From Streptomyces sp. S465 (GTDB lineage: Bacteria > Actinomycetota > Actinomycetes > Streptomycetales > Streptomycetaceae): DNA of 64,000 bases. Within the stretch, counting starts at the first letter, position 1. Each line of letters starts with the position of its first letter. The translations under genes were made by a program, and so were the position numbers. A model generated the notes under the pieces. It worked only from the letters and a program-made list of their open reading frames with translations. It had not been told where the DNA came from and did not search any database. The stretch covers positions 5,574,001-5,638,000 of the forward strand of contig NZ_CP114036.1 of NCBI RefSeq assembly GCF_026898115.1, given 5' to 3'. This document shows, in pieces, positions 1-8,775 of this stretch.

Positions 1-135
1 GTCGACCGGCCGCTTGTCGATACCGGTACCGGTGGGGCAGTCGGTGTGTTCGGTCATCATCGCCCGGCCCAGGTTCACGGTGAGCACGGACGGCGAGGCG
101 GCGGGACGCGCGGAGGAACCCGGAGAATGAGGCAT
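1..135 (-). CDS. MOSC-domain protein, N-terminal fragment
   Basis: Reading leftwards from an ATG at 135, an open frame of 45 codons runs off the window edge. Residues 17-24 (VLTVNLGR) and 36-43 (TGTGIDKR) match the opening strand and the TGIDKRPV-type loop typical of MOSC-domain proteins of the YiiM kind, which are thought to bind a molybdenum cofactor or carry sulfur. The conserved Cys of the family lies beyond the edge, so activity cannot be judged. It is divergent from the LysR gene with only 79 bp between the two starts, so the LysR protein may regulate it. The assignment rests on a short stretch only. Confidence 0.6.
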   Translation of the reverse strand, partial: MPHSPGSSARPAASPSVLTVNLGRAMMTEHTDCPTGTGIDKRPVD

Positions 136-214
136 GAGGGCACCGTAGAACAGCGCGGTCAAAGCGTCGACGTAATATCCCGGCGGGTACCCAAGGGTCC
201 CTTATGCTCAAGGC

Positions 215-1135
215 ATGATCGAGGCCCGCCATCTCAGGGTGCTGCGCGCGGTGGCCGCCACCGGCTCGTTCTCCGCCGCCGCCCGTGAGCTGGGCTGCAC
301 CCAGCCCGCCGTCAGCCAGCAGATGAAGGCCCTGGAGGGCGCCGCGGGCACCCCTCTGCTGATCCGCAGCGGCCGGGAGACGCGGCTGACCGAGGCGGGC
401 CGGGCGCTGGTCAGGCACGCCACCGGGATTCTGGCCGGGCTGACCGCCGCCGAGGAGGAGGTCGCGGCGATCGCCGGACTGCGGGCGGGCCGGGTGCGGC
501 TGGTGTCCTTCCCCAGCGGCAGCTCGACCCTGGTGCCCATGGCGCTCGCCGAGATGCGCGCGGCGCACCCCGGAACCCGGGTCTCGCTGGTGGAGGCCGA
601 GCCGCCGGGCTCGGTGGAGATGCTGCGCGCGGGCGACTGCGAGATCGCGCTGGCCTTCCGGTACCCGCGGGTGGACGCGGACGCGGGGGCCGCTTCGGGG
701 GATGGCGCCGAGTGGGACGACCTGGTCCTGCGGCCGCTGCTGAGCGACCGGCTGGTGGGCGTGGTGCCGGAGGGGCACAAGCTGGCGGGCGCCGGGTCGG
801 TGGGGATCGCCGAGCTGGCCGGGGAGCCGTGGATCGCGGGCTGCCCGCGCTGCCGGGGCCATCTTGTCCAGGTGTGCGAGTCCGCGGGCTTCACCCCGCG
901 GATCGACTTCGCGACGGACGACTATCCGACGGTCGTCGGCCTGGTGGGGGCCGGGCTGGGGGTGGCGGTGCTGCCCGAGCTGGCGCTGGAGTCCGTACGC
1001 GCCAAGGGCGCCACGACGCTGGCGGTGGAACCGGCGGTGCGCCGGGAAGTGGTCGCGCTGACCCTGCCCGACCTGGCCCGCGTCCCGGCGGTGGCGGCGA
1101 CGCTGGACCGGCTGGAGCGGGCCGCCCGCAGGTGA
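215..1135 (+). CDS. LysR-family transcriptional regulator
   Basis: The 306-residue product has an N-terminal winged helix-turn-helix of LysR type (residues 1-60, with LRVLRAVAATGSFSAAAREL and QPAVSQQMKALE) and a C-terminal periplasmic-binding-protein-like effector domain from about residue 90. Length is normal for the family. The start ATG at 215 opens directly on the conserved MIEARHLRVL segment. It is divergent from the MOSC gene, and LysR proteins usually control the divergent neighbour; an inverted GGGTACCC-AAGGGTCCC segment near 189-205 is a possible site but is not verified. The effector is unknown. Confidence 0.9.
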   Translation: MIEARHLRVLRAVAATGSFSAAARELGCTQPAVSQQMKALEGAAGTPLLIRSGRETRLTEAGRALVRHATGILAGLTAAEEEVAAIAGLRAGRVRLVSFPSGSSTLVPMALAEMRAAHPGTRVSLVEAEPPGSVEMLRAGDCEIALAFRYPRVDADAGAASGDGAEWDDLVLRPLLSDRLVGVVPEGHKLAGAGSVGIAELAGEPWIAGCPRCRGHLVQVCESAGFTPRIDFATDDYPTVVGLVGAGLGVAVLPELALESVRAKGATTLAVEPAVRREVVALTLPDLARVPAVAATLDRLERAARR

Positions 1136-1220
1136 CCGGCGCGCCGCCGGGTCCGCCCGTCGGCCGGTCGCGCCCGGCGGAGGGGAGAGGAACGTTTCTT
1201 CAGTTGGCCGGGACCAGGCT

Positions 1221-1535
1221 TCAGGATCCCGGGGCCCCGGTGCTGGCGACGGTGCGGTGGCGCGCCCGGCCCATGAGCTCCTCGCGCTCGTCCTCGGTCA
1301 GTCCGCCCCACACCCCGTAGGGCTCGCGTACGGCGAGGGCGTGAGCCGCGCACTGTGCCCGTACCGGACAGCGCATGCACACCTCTTTCGCCGACATCTC
1401 GCGCGCGCTGCGGGCGGCGCCGCGCTCTCCCTCGGGGTGGAAGAAGAGCGAGCTGTCGACCCCGCGACACGCGGCCAGGAGCTGCCAGTCCCACAGGTCG
1501 GCATTCGGACCGGGAAGACGGGAGAAATCTGCCAT
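1221..1535 (-). CDS. whiD: WhiB-family [4Fe-4S] regulator WhiD
   Basis: This 104-residue protein has the four WhiB cysteines: one in LLAACRGVDSS and three in the segment CMRCPVRAQC, followed by the GVWGG turn. WhiD is the Streptomyces iron-sulfur regulator needed for late sporulation and works with the principal sigma factor. The start at 1535 is preceded on the minus strand by a clear GAGGAGA ribosome-binding site, so longer in-frame upstream starts are unlikely. It lies divergent to bldM, the arrangement I recognise from S. coelicolor, which supports whiD over other wbl genes. It converges on the LysR gene. Confidence 0.93.
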   Translation of the reverse strand: MADFSRLPGPNADLWDWQLLAACRGVDSSLFFHPEGERGAARSAREMSAKEVCMRCPVRAQCAAHALAVREPYGVWGGLTEDEREELMGRARHRTVASTGAPGS

Positions 1536-1941
1536 TGCCTTATCTCCTCGAAACGATCGGCTGCGGACTGTGTCCTGGGTCGTACACCTACGGTCTAAGT
1601 AGATGTAAATATGACTCATTGCGAATCTAGCCACATAGACCCGCAAATTGGAAGCAAGGTCGCCAAATGCCACCGAAGGGACTGCCTCGGGGGCTGCCCT
1701 ATGGGGGAGGCGCACAGAACGCGGCCTGGGCGACGAAGCTGCTCCGTGTCCGGTCCCTCACGTAGAGTGTCGAAGGTGGCCGCCGAACCCCGTAACTCTT
1801 TCGGGTGACCGTCGTTGAGAGTGCGGAGGCGGTTGATGGGTAAAGCTCTCGGACGGATGTCCGGGGCTGTCAATCGCACAGGTGACGATATGTACCAGCC
1901 TGGAGGCTCAAGGTGACGCGCATCAGCTGCGGAGGGCGGCC
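1536..1941. other. whiD-bldM divergent control region
   Basis: These 406 bp carry the promoters of both developmental genes. The whiD side (about 1550-1660) is unusually AT-rich for this genome. The bldM side holds a sigma-BldN-type promoter (listed separately) and a GGAGGG ribosome-binding site just before 1942. No separate coding sequence is convincing here. Confidence 0.6.
1791..1818 (+). promoter_or_regulatory. sigma-BldN-type promoter of bldM
   Basis: CGTAAC (1791-1796) and CGTTGA (1813-1818) are separated by exactly 16 bp. This is the form known for the sigma-BldN-dependent bldM promoter of S. coelicolor. It implies a leader of a little over 100 nt before the bldM ATG. Confidence 0.85.
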
Positions 1942-2553
1942 ATGACATCCGTCCTCGTCTGCGACGACTCCCCGCTTGCGCGAGAGGCGCTGCGCCGCGC
2001 GGTGGCGACCGTGCCCGGCGTCGAGCGTGTGACGACGGCGGCCAACGGCGAGGAAGTCCTCCGCCGCTGGGGCGCCGACCGCTCGGACCTGATTCTGATG
2101 GACGTACGGATGCCCGGTCTCGGCGGGGTCGAGACCGTGCGGCGGCTGCTCTCCGCCGACCCCGGCGCCCGGATCATCATGCTCACGGTCGCCGAGGACC
2201 TCGACGGGGTCGCGCTGGCCGTGGCCGCCGGCGCCCGTGGCTATCTGCACAAGGACGCCTCGCGCGCCGAGCTGCGCGCCACGGTGACGCAGGCGCTCGC
2301 CGACCCCACCTGGCGGCTGGCCCCGCGCCGGCTGCGCTCGGCCGAGATGGGCGCCGCGCCCACGCTCACCGCGCGGGAGATCCAGGTGCTGGAGGGCATG
2401 AGCCACGGCCGGTCCAACGCGGAGATCGGCCGTGAGCTGTTCCTCTCCGAGGACACGGTCAAGACACACGCCCGTCGGCTGTTCAAGAAGCTCGGCGCCT
2501 CCGACCGGGCTCATGCGGTGGCCCTCGGGTTCCGCTGGGGTCTGGTTCGCTGA
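1942..2553 (+). CDS. bldM: Response regulator BldM
   Basis: The 203-residue protein has a receiver domain (residues 1-120) and a C-terminal LuxR-type helix-turn-helix (about 140-200, with LTAREIQVLEGMSHGRSNAE). The acidic pair at residues 8-9 and Asp54 in LILMDVRMPG match the BldM receiver; BldM is an atypical regulator that acts without phosphorylation and forms homodimers or heterodimers with WhiI to drive aerial growth and sporulation genes. Length equals that known for BldM. ATG at 1942 follows GGAGGG. Transcription is expected from the sigma-BldN promoter upstream, and whiD lies divergent. Confidence 0.95.
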   Translation: MTSVLVCDDSPLAREALRRAVATVPGVERVTTAANGEEVLRRWGADRSDLILMDVRMPGLGGVETVRRLLSADPGARIIMLTVAEDLDGVALAVAAGARGYLHKDASRAELRATVTQALADPTWRLAPRRLRSAEMGAAPTLTAREIQVLEGMSHGRSNAEIGRELFLSEDTVKTHARRLFKKLGASDRAHAVALGFRWGLVR

Positions 2554-2843
2554 CTCGGCCGCGACCGTTCTGACGTGCTGCGCAGCGGGGGCGCGACGGT
2601 CCCCGCCCGTCGGGTGGCGGGCGGGGCGAGAGCGTACGCGGCGGGCACGGTGGCGGTGGCCTGTATCAGTTCCTCGCGCTATGCCGCATCCTTGAAGGTG
2701 TGGAGTTCCTCGGGGACGAGTCGGTCGGGCGTGAGGGGAGAGCGCAGGACGTGACGACAACCGGCGCACCTGCTCATAACGCTTCAACGCACAACTACGG
2801 ACGCGGTGCCACGGAGCCACCGAGCCCAAGGCACCATGGATGG

Positions 2844-3455
2844 ATGTCGCGCGACGAGGAGAGTCCAGGAGTCCCCAAGGGAGCTCCCGGGGGCACCGGG
2901 GCGATCGGCGCCCTCGTCGGGCGCGCCGTCGAAGGGGACGAGCGGGCCACCCACGATCTGCTGGCCCTGGTCCATCCGCTGGCCCTGCGCTATTGCCGGA
3001 CGCGGCTGGCCCGGCTGCCGGGTGATGCCCGTCACTTCGTGGACGACCTGGCGCAGGAGGTCTGTCTCGCGGTGCTGTGCGCGCTGCCGCGCTACCGCGA
3101 CACCGGAAAGCCCTTCGAGGCGTTCGTCGTGGCCATCGCCGCCCACAAGGTCGCCGATCTCCAGCGGGCCGCCATGCGCCACCCGGGCTCCACGGCCGTC
3201 CCCTCGGACGAGATGCCCGAGCAGCCGGACGATTCGCTGGGGCCCGAGGAGCGGGCGCTGCTCAGCAGCGACGCGGAATGGGCCAAGAAGCTGCTGGCCA
3301 ACCTTCCGGAGAACCAGCGCGAGCTGGTGCTGCTGAGGGTCGCGGTCGGGCTGACGGCGGAGGAGACCGGGCAGATGCTCGGGATGTCCCCCGGCGCGGT
3401 GCGGGTCGCCCAGCACCGGGCCCTGAGCAGGCTGCGCGCGCTCGCCGAGCAGTAG
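2844..3455 (+). CDS. shbA: ECF-type RNA polymerase sigma factor, ShbA-like
   Basis: The product has a sigma region 2 (HFVDDLAQEVCLAVLCALPR) and a region 4 (LPENQRELVLLRVAVGLTAE, then a helix ending in VRVAQHRALSRLRAL). This gene position, between bldM and guaB, is where Streptomyces species keep ShbA, the sigma factor shown in S. griseus to transcribe hrdB; I infer orthology from position and family. I chose ATG 2844 (MSRDEESPG, 203 residues); in-frame starts at 2700 and 2751 would add a poorly conserved N-terminus. It is co-directional with guaB but separated by 137 bp. Confidence 0.8.
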   Translation: MSRDEESPGVPKGAPGGTGAIGALVGRAVEGDERATHDLLALVHPLALRYCRTRLARLPGDARHFVDDLAQEVCLAVLCALPRYRDTGKPFEAFVVAIAAHKVADLQRAAMRHPGSTAVPSDEMPEQPDDSLGPEERALLSSDAEWAKKLLANLPENQRELVLLRVAVGLTAEETGQMLGMSPGAVRVAQHRALSRLRALAEQ

Positions 3456-3592
3456 GCCCCCGGGCCCCCGCTGGGACCACGCGCACCCGCCGGGACCACG
3501 CGCTGAGACGTTGTCCACAGGCGGAACGAGGCACTCGGGGAGCCCGTTAGCATGGGAGTCCGCGCTGGGGCAAGACCATTTGGAAGGGTGTC

Positions 3593-5095
3593 ATGACTGA
3601 CAACGTCGACGGAGTGCCTGAGAAGTTCGCCATGCTCGGGTTGACGTACGACGATGTGCTGCTGCTGCCGGGCGCCTCCGAGGTGCTGCCGAACGCGGTC
3701 GACACCTCGTCCAGGGTCTCCCGGAACGTCCGGGTGAATGTGCCCCTGCTGTCCGCCGCCATGGACAAGGTCACCGAGTCCCGGATGGCCATCGCCATGG
3801 CCCGGCAGGGCGGTGCGGGCGTGCTGCACCGCAATCTGTCCATCGAGGACCAGGTCAACCAGGTCGACCTGGTCAAGCGCTCCGAGTCCGGCATGGTCAC
3901 CGACCCGATCACGGTGCGGCCGGACGCCACGCTGCACGAGGCGGACGCGCTGTGCGCGAAATTCCGCATCAGCGGTGTGCCGGTCACGGACGCGGCGGGC
4001 AAGCTGCTCGGCATCGTCACCAACCGTGACATGGCCTTCGAGGTGGACCGGGGCCGTCAGGTCCGCGAGGTCATGACCCCGATGCCGCTGGTCACCGGCA
4101 AGGTGGGGATCTCCGGCGACGACGCGATGCAGCTGCTGCGCCGCCACAAGATCGAGAAGCTTCCGCTGGTCGACGACGCGGGCGTGCTCAAGGGCCTGAT
4201 CACGGTCAAGGACTTCGTGAAGGCCGAGAAGTATCCCAACGCGGCGAAGGACGCCAATGGCCGGCTGGTCGTCGGCGCCGCCGTGGGCGTCGGCGACGAG
4301 GCGTACGAGCGGGCCCAGGCGCTGGTCGAGGCCGGGGCCGACTTCCTGGTGGTCGACAGTGCGCACGGCCACAGCCGGGGCATCCTGGACATGATCGCCA
4401 AGGTCAAGTCCAATATCGCGGTCGATGTGGTGGGCGGCAACATCGCCACCAGGGACGGCGCCCAGGCGCTGATCGACGCGGGTGTGGACGGCGTGAAGGT
4501 CGGCGTCGGTCCGGGCTCCATCTGCACCACGCGCGTGGTCGCCGGCATCGGCGTGCCGCAGGTGACGGCGATCTACGAGGCCGCGCGGGCCTGCCACGCG
4601 GCCGGGGTGCCGCTGATCGGCGACGGCGGTCTCCAGTACTCGGGCGATATCGCCAAGGCGATCGCCGCCGGTGCGGACACGGTCATGCTGGGCAGTCTGC
4701 TGGCCGGCTGCGAGGAGTCGCCGGGCGAGATGGTCTTCATCAACGGCAAGCAGTTCAAGTCCTACCGGGGCATGGGTTCGCTGGGTGCCATGCAGACGCG
4801 CGGCCAGGCCCGCTCGTACTCCAAGGACCGCTACTTCCAGGACAACGTGCTCTCCGAGGACAAGCTGGTCCCCGAGGGCATCGAGGGCCAGGTGCCCTAC
4901 CGCGGTCCGCTGGCCTCGGTCGCGCACCAGCTGGTGGGCGGTCTGCGGGCGTCGATGGGCTATGTCGGCTCGGCGAACGTGGCGGAGCTGAAGGAGAAGG
5001 GCCGCTTCGTGCGGATCACCGCGGCGGGCCTCAAGGAGAGCCACCCGCACGACATCCAGATGACCACCGAGGCGCCGAACTACTCCGGCCGTTGA
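3593..5095 (+). CDS. guaB: IMP dehydrogenase GuaB
   Basis: GuaB oxidises IMP to XMP with NAD+, the committed step to GMP, in the cytosol. The 500-residue protein has the usual barrel interrupted by a tandem CBS pair (about residues 95-205, with EVMTPMPLVTG and KLPLVDDAG). The active-site loop GPGSICTTR is intact, with catalytic Cys311, and the mobile flap YRGMGSLGAM is present. The start follows a GGAAGGG ribosome-binding site. The paralogue guaB3 lies 84 bp downstream on the same strand. A TAGCAT hexamer at 3548-3553 is a possible -10 element, but I see no -35 at proper spacing. Confidence 0.97.
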   Translation: MTDNVDGVPEKFAMLGLTYDDVLLLPGASEVLPNAVDTSSRVSRNVRVNVPLLSAAMDKVTESRMAIAMARQGGAGVLHRNLSIEDQVNQVDLVKRSESGMVTDPITVRPDATLHEADALCAKFRISGVPVTDAAGKLLGIVTNRDMAFEVDRGRQVREVMTPMPLVTGKVGISGDDAMQLLRRHKIEKLPLVDDAGVLKGLITVKDFVKAEKYPNAAKDANGRLVVGAAVGVGDEAYERAQALVEAGADFLVVDSAHGHSRGILDMIAKVKSNIAVDVVGGNIATRDGAQALIDAGVDGVKVGVGPGSICTTRVVAGIGVPQVTAIYEAARACHAAGVPLIGDGGLQYSGDIAKAIAAGADTVMLGSLLAGCEESPGEMVFINGKQFKSYRGMGSLGAMQTRGQARSYSKDRYFQDNVLSEDKLVPEGIEGQVPYRGPLASVAHQLVGGLRASMGYVGSANVAELKEKGRFVRITAAGLKESHPHDIQMTTEAPNYSGR

Positions 5096-5179
5096 CCCGA
5101 GCCGTTCCCCCGGACGACCCTGCGCGGGTGTGGGCAGGGATACTGGGACGGCTGTTTGTGAACAGGGAAAGGCACCCAC

Positions 5180-6307
5180 GTGACTGAGATCGAGATCGGG
5201 CGCGGCAAGCGCGGCCGCAGGGCGTACGCGTTCGACGACATCGCCGTTGTGCCGAGTCGTCGTACCCGGGACCCGAAGGAGGTCTCGATCGCCTGGCAGA
5301 TCGACGCCTACCGCTTCGAGCTGCCCTTCCTGGCCGCCCCGATGGACTCGGTGGTCTCGCCGCGGACCGCGATCCGCATCGGCGAGCTCGGCGGTCTCGG
5401 GGTGCTCAACCTCGAGGGGCTGTGGACCCGTTACGAGGACCCGGAGCCGCTGCTGGCGGAGATCGCCGAGCTGGACGAGCACACCGCGACCACCCGGATG
5501 CAGGAGATCTACGCCGAGCCGATCAAGGAGGAGCTGATCGGCCAGCGCCTGAAGGAGGTGCGGGACGCGGGCGTGGTGACCGCCGCGGCCCTGTCCCCGC
5601 AGCGCACGGCGCAGTTCTCCAAGGCCGTGGTGGACGCGGGGGCCGACATCTTCGTGATCCGCGGGACCACGGTCTCCGCCGAGCACGTCTCCAGCGCCGC
5701 CGAGCCGCTCAACCTCAAGCAGTTCATCTACGAGCTGGACGTTCCGGTGATCGTGGGCGGCTGCGCCACCTACACCGCCGCGCTGCATCTGATGCGCACC
5801 GGCGCGGCCGGTGTGCTGGTGGGCTTCGGCGGCGGTGCCGCGCACACCACCCGCAATGTGCTGGGCATCCAGGTGCCGATGGCGACGGCGGTCGCCGATG
5901 TCGCCGCCGCCCGGCGGGACTACATGGACGAGTCCGGCGGCCGCTATGTGCATGTGATCGCCGATGGCGGCGTCGGCTGGAGCGGCGATCTGCCGAAGGC
6001 CATCGCCTGCGGCGCGGACGCGGTGATGATGGGCTCGCCGCTGGCGCGGGCCACGGACGCACCGGGCCGCGGTCACCACTGGGGCATGGAGGCCGTGCAC
6101 GACGAGGTGCCGCGCGGCAAGCGGATGAACCTGGGCACGGTGGGCAGCACCGAGGAGATCCTCCTCGGCCCCTCGCACACCCCCGACGGTTCGATGAACT
6201 TCTTCGGCGCGCTGCGCCGCGCCATGGCCACGACCGGCTACTCGGAGCTGAAGGAGTTCCAGCGGGTCGAGGTCACGGTCGCCCCGTCGGCCCGCGACAA
6301 GAGCTGA
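5180..6307 (+). CDS. guaB3: GuaB3-family IMP dehydrogenase-related protein
   Basis: The 375-residue protein has the IMPDH barrel without CBS domains, which is the GuaB3 type conserved in actinobacteria beside guaB. The segment aligned with the GPGSICTTR active-site loop reads GGGAAHTTR, so His222 stands where catalytic Cys is expected. Other phosphate and nucleotide-binding parts (DGGVGWSGDLPKAI, MMGSPLARA) are kept. The actinobacterial GuaB3 reaction is, to my knowledge, not settled, so I assign a family and not an activity. The start is a GTG at 5180 preceded by AGGGAAAGG. The strong terminator at 6332 closes the guaB-guaB3 unit. Confidence 0.92.
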   Translation: MTEIEIGRGKRGRRAYAFDDIAVVPSRRTRDPKEVSIAWQIDAYRFELPFLAAPMDSVVSPRTAIRIGELGGLGVLNLEGLWTRYEDPEPLLAEIAELDEHTATTRMQEIYAEPIKEELIGQRLKEVRDAGVVTAAALSPQRTAQFSKAVVDAGADIFVIRGTTVSAEHVSSAAEPLNLKQFIYELDVPVIVGGCATYTAALHLMRTGAAGVLVGFGGGAAHTTRNVLGIQVPMATAVADVAAARRDYMDESGGRYVHVIADGGVGWSGDLPKAIACGADAVMMGSPLARATDAPGRGHHWGMEAVHDEVPRGKRMNLGTVGSTEEILLGPSHTPDGSMNFFGALRRAMATTGYSELKEFQRVEVTVAPSARDKS

Positions 6308-6331
6308 GGGCTCGTCGCGCTGAGGATTCTT

Positions 6332-6380
6332 CACACAGGGAAGGCCCCGACCGCATGGCGGTCGGGGCCTTCCCTGTGTG
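6332..6380. terminator. Bidirectional intrinsic terminator
   Basis: A perfect 23-bp inverted repeat (6332-6354 and 6358-6380) surrounds a 3-nt ATG loop. It lies between the convergent guaB3 and membrane-protein genes, so it can end transcription from both sides. There is no T-run, as is normal for Streptomyces terminators. Confidence 0.92.
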
Positions 6381-6402
6381 GCTGGGTGTCTGCCGTCCTG
6401 GC

Positions 6403-7059
6403 TCAGCGGTTGCTGATGCGGTAGGCGGTGCTGACCGCGGCGACCGGCGCGAGCACCATGAAGATGTAGGTCAGCGCGTCGGAGTCTTCCTTCCACGCAT
6501 CCCACAGGTCGCTGAAGTGGTCGAAGAAGATCTCGTTCGAGGAGAGCACCTGGCTGCTGGCACCGCCGCCGATCTTGTCGGCGTAGTTGCTCAGCACATC
6601 ATGCGTGATCATGGCGTAGCCGTAGAGCTCACCGAGGAACACCGCGGCCAGGGCCAGCACCGCGCCGAGCACCCACAGCCCCGTGTTCCGGCCGCCGAGC
6701 TTGGCGACCGCCAGACCGATGAGCGCGCCGACCACCACACCGGCGTAGGCGAACTGCGTGATCTCCGGCGGGGACTTGTCCGTGTCCGCCAGCGCGCTCA
6801 GCAGGAACGCGTAGAGGAACGCGCCCACGACCGTGGCCACGAGGGCGGCGACCACCGCCAGCAGCGGGTTGCCCGGACGGCCGACCTGCGGAGCGGGCGG
6901 CGGGAAACCGCCGCCGTACTGCGGCTGGGGCGGCTGCGGCTGGCCCTGCGGGTAGCCGTAGCCGGGCTGCGCCGAGCCGTACCCTCCGGCCTGCTGAGGC
7001 GGGGTGGGCTGCTGTGGGTAACCGCCTGGCTGCTGTGGCTGCTGCCAGTTCTGGCTCAT
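6403..7059 (-). CDS. Pro/Gln-rich N-terminus membrane protein
   Basis: The first 65 residues of this 218-residue protein are a disordered Gln-Pro-Gly-Tyr stretch (for example QPQQPGGYPQQP). Four hydrophobic segments follow, at about residues 67-90, 103-118, 126-147 and 195-210, so it is an integral membrane protein with a cytoplasmic tail. Similar short proteins are common in actinomycetes; no function is known to me and none is inferred. The start at 7059 has GGGGGAAT upstream on the minus strand. It converges on guaB3 across the bidirectional terminator. Confidence 0.8.
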   Translation of the reverse strand: MSQNWQQPQQPGGYPQQPTPPQQAGGYGSAQPGYGYPQGQPQPPQPQYGGGFPPPAPQVGRPGNPLLAVVAALVATVVGAFLYAFLLSALADTDKSPPEITQFAYAGVVVGALIGLAVAKLGGRNTGLWVLGAVLALAAVFLGELYGYAMITHDVLSNYADKIGGGASSQVLSSNEIFFDHFSDLWDAWKEDSDALTYIFMVLAPVAAVSTAYRISNR

Positions 7060-7492
7060 GGAATTCCCCCGGGGATGAAGGTGTGGAGATCGCGTTCCGG
7101 GGACAGCTGAGCTGACGAGCGGCTGCGGCTGGGAACGCGGAAGGACTTTCGAGCCATCAAACTAACAGGCGGGCATGACAACCAGACAAGTCGTGTCTGG
7201 CGTCCGTGACATGGCTGGGACCGGACGGAGACACACTGGCGCTGGCATATGGGGATATTGCCTGCCTTGTTCGGTGACCCCGCTTCACCACCAGGCAACT
7301 CTCCGTTCCCGCCGCGGCGTGGAAGGCGGTGTCGTCGCGCCTCGGGTTGTGGTCGGCACCGTAGTCCACCACCAGGCCGGAAGGCCCGGTCGGAGGCCGT
7401 GGTGGGCCGAGGCGCCATGGCGGCGCGGTGGCGCGGTGGCGTGAAGGGATCGGTGCCAGGACAGAATCCGGCATAAGCAATAATGTCAACTT
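7060..7492. other. Divergent intergenic region, no gene seen
   Basis: These 433 bp separate the membrane-protein gene from the mreB-like gene. Frames inside it lack Streptomyces-like third-position bias in any consistent way. On the mreB side, TAATGT (7481-7486) is a possible -10 box whose start point would fall at or next to the ATG at 7493. No ribosome-binding site is visible, which suggests a leaderless transcript. Confidence 0.5.
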
Positions 7493-8665
7493 ATGGCGCA
7501 GAACAAGTCGTTCAATGGGCGTGACATGGGGATCGACCTCGGCACCGCCAACACACTGGTGTACGTCCGGGGCAGGGGCATCGTGCTCAATGAGCCGTCG
7601 GTTGTGGCGGTCAACACAGTCGACGGCAGTGTGCTGTCGGTGGGTTCGGCGGCCAAGGAGACCATGGGGAGGACGCCGACGAACATCGTCGCCGTGCGAC
7701 CGCTGCGCGATGGTGTGATCGCCGATTTCGAGATCGCCGAGCGCATGCTGCGGTATTTCATCAAGAAGGTCATGGGCAGCCGCCGGCTCGGCCGCCCCCG
7801 TGTCGTCGTCTGTGTGCCCTCGGGGATCACGGGCGTTGAGCGGCGCGCGGTGATGGAGGCCGCCAGCCGGGCCGGGGCCCGTCAGGTGCATCTGGTCGAG
7901 GAGCCCATCGCGGCGGCGATCGGCGCGGGGCTGCCGGTGAGCGAGCCGACCGGCTGCATGGTCGTCGACATCGGCGGCGGTACGACGGAGGTCGCCGTGG
8001 TCTCGCTGGGCGGCATCGTCACCGCGCGGTCGGTGCGGACGGCGGGCGATGCCATGGACGCGGCGATCAACTCGTATGTGAAGAAGCAGTACGCACTGGC
8101 GATCGGTGAGCGGACCGCCGAGCAGATCAAGATGTCCATCGGCTCGGCCGCGCCCTCCGGACCGCTGTCCGTACCGCGGGTGTCGGAGACCGTACGGCGG
8201 CCCGAGCGGAATGTGGAGGTGTTCATCCCGGGACAGAGCGAACCCGGGCAGAGTGGCGACAACGAGGACACCCAGGCGCTGCTGCCGCCGGACCGCTGCG
8301 CCATCCGGGGCCGGGACCAGGCGACCGGGCTGCCCAAGGTGCTCGAACTGACCGCGGACGAGGTGCGGCACGCCCTCACCGAGCCGGTGGACGCCATCGT
8401 CGCGGCGGTGCGCTCCACGCTCGACGAGACCCCGCCGGAGCTGGCGGGCGACATCATGGACCGCGGCATCGTGCTGACCGGCGGCGGGGCCCTGCTGCGC
8501 GGCCTGGACGTACGGCTGGCGCGCGAGCTGAACATCCCGGTGCTGGTGGCCGACGACCCGCTGGACTGCGTGGCCATCGGCACCGGCCGCTGCGTCGAGG
8601 ACTTCGCCTCGCTGCGCACGGCGATGGACGCGCGGCCCCGCAGACCGGACGCCGTGCGGGTGTGA
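7493..8665 (+). CDS. MreB/Mbl-family actin-like protein
   Basis: The 390-residue product has the actin-fold phosphate loops of MreB: GIDLGTANTLVYV near the start, VVDIGGGTTEVAVVSLGG, and GIVLTGGGALLRGLD near the end, plus EEPIAAAIGAG. MreB homologues form membrane-bound filaments, and in Streptomyces they act in spore-wall synthesis. After the MSIGSAAP segment there is an insertion of about 45 residues, rich in Pro, Gln and Glu, before the usual RGRDQATGLPK strand. This is not in canonical MreB, so I call it a paralogue of mreB/mbl and give no symbol. The upstream region suggests a leaderless start. The next genes are a DUF6049 protein and, further on, kinases. Confidence 0.9.
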   Translation: MAQNKSFNGRDMGIDLGTANTLVYVRGRGIVLNEPSVVAVNTVDGSVLSVGSAAKETMGRTPTNIVAVRPLRDGVIADFEIAERMLRYFIKKVMGSRRLGRPRVVVCVPSGITGVERRAVMEAASRAGARQVHLVEEPIAAAIGAGLPVSEPTGCMVVDIGGGTTEVAVVSLGGIVTARSVRTAGDAMDAAINSYVKKQYALAIGERTAEQIKMSIGSAAPSGPLSVPRVSETVRRPERNVEVFIPGQSEPGQSGDNEDTQALLPPDRCAIRGRDQATGLPKVLELTADEVRHALTEPVDAIVAAVRSTLDETPPELAGDIMDRGIVLTGGGALLRGLDVRLARELNIPVLVADDPLDCVAIGTGRCVEDFASLRTAMDARPRRPDAVRV

Positions 8666-8739
8666 CGCCTCGGAGGCCCGCGAGAACGTCAGGGGATCGT
8701 CGCGCCTGTGACTGCCTGTTGACATCGGAGAGTGAGGCG

Positions 8740-8775
8740 TCATCAGCGACATCGGCGTCATCAGCGTCATCAGCG
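8740..8775. repeat. Four 9-bp tandem repeats
   Basis: Units TCATCAGCG, ACATCGGCG, TCATCAGCG and TCATCAGCG follow each other in the gap between the mreB-like and DUF6049 genes. A TTGACA at 8719-8724 precedes them but has no matching -10. The rest of the 283-bp gap shows nothing clear. Confidence 0.8.

Noticed and set aside
3511..3516. TTGTCC as the -35 box of guaB.
   Set aside because: Spacing to the TAGCAT candidate is 31 bp, too long for a normal promoter.
3092..6505. Very long open frame on the minus strand opposite guaB and guaB3, and similar ones opposite other genes.
   Set aside because: These are mirror frames caused by high GC; they lack domains and oppose strongly conserved genes.
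8719..8724. TTGACA as a -35 box for the DUF6049 gene.
   Set aside because: No -10 element at 16-19 bp, and it is more than 220 bp from the gene start.
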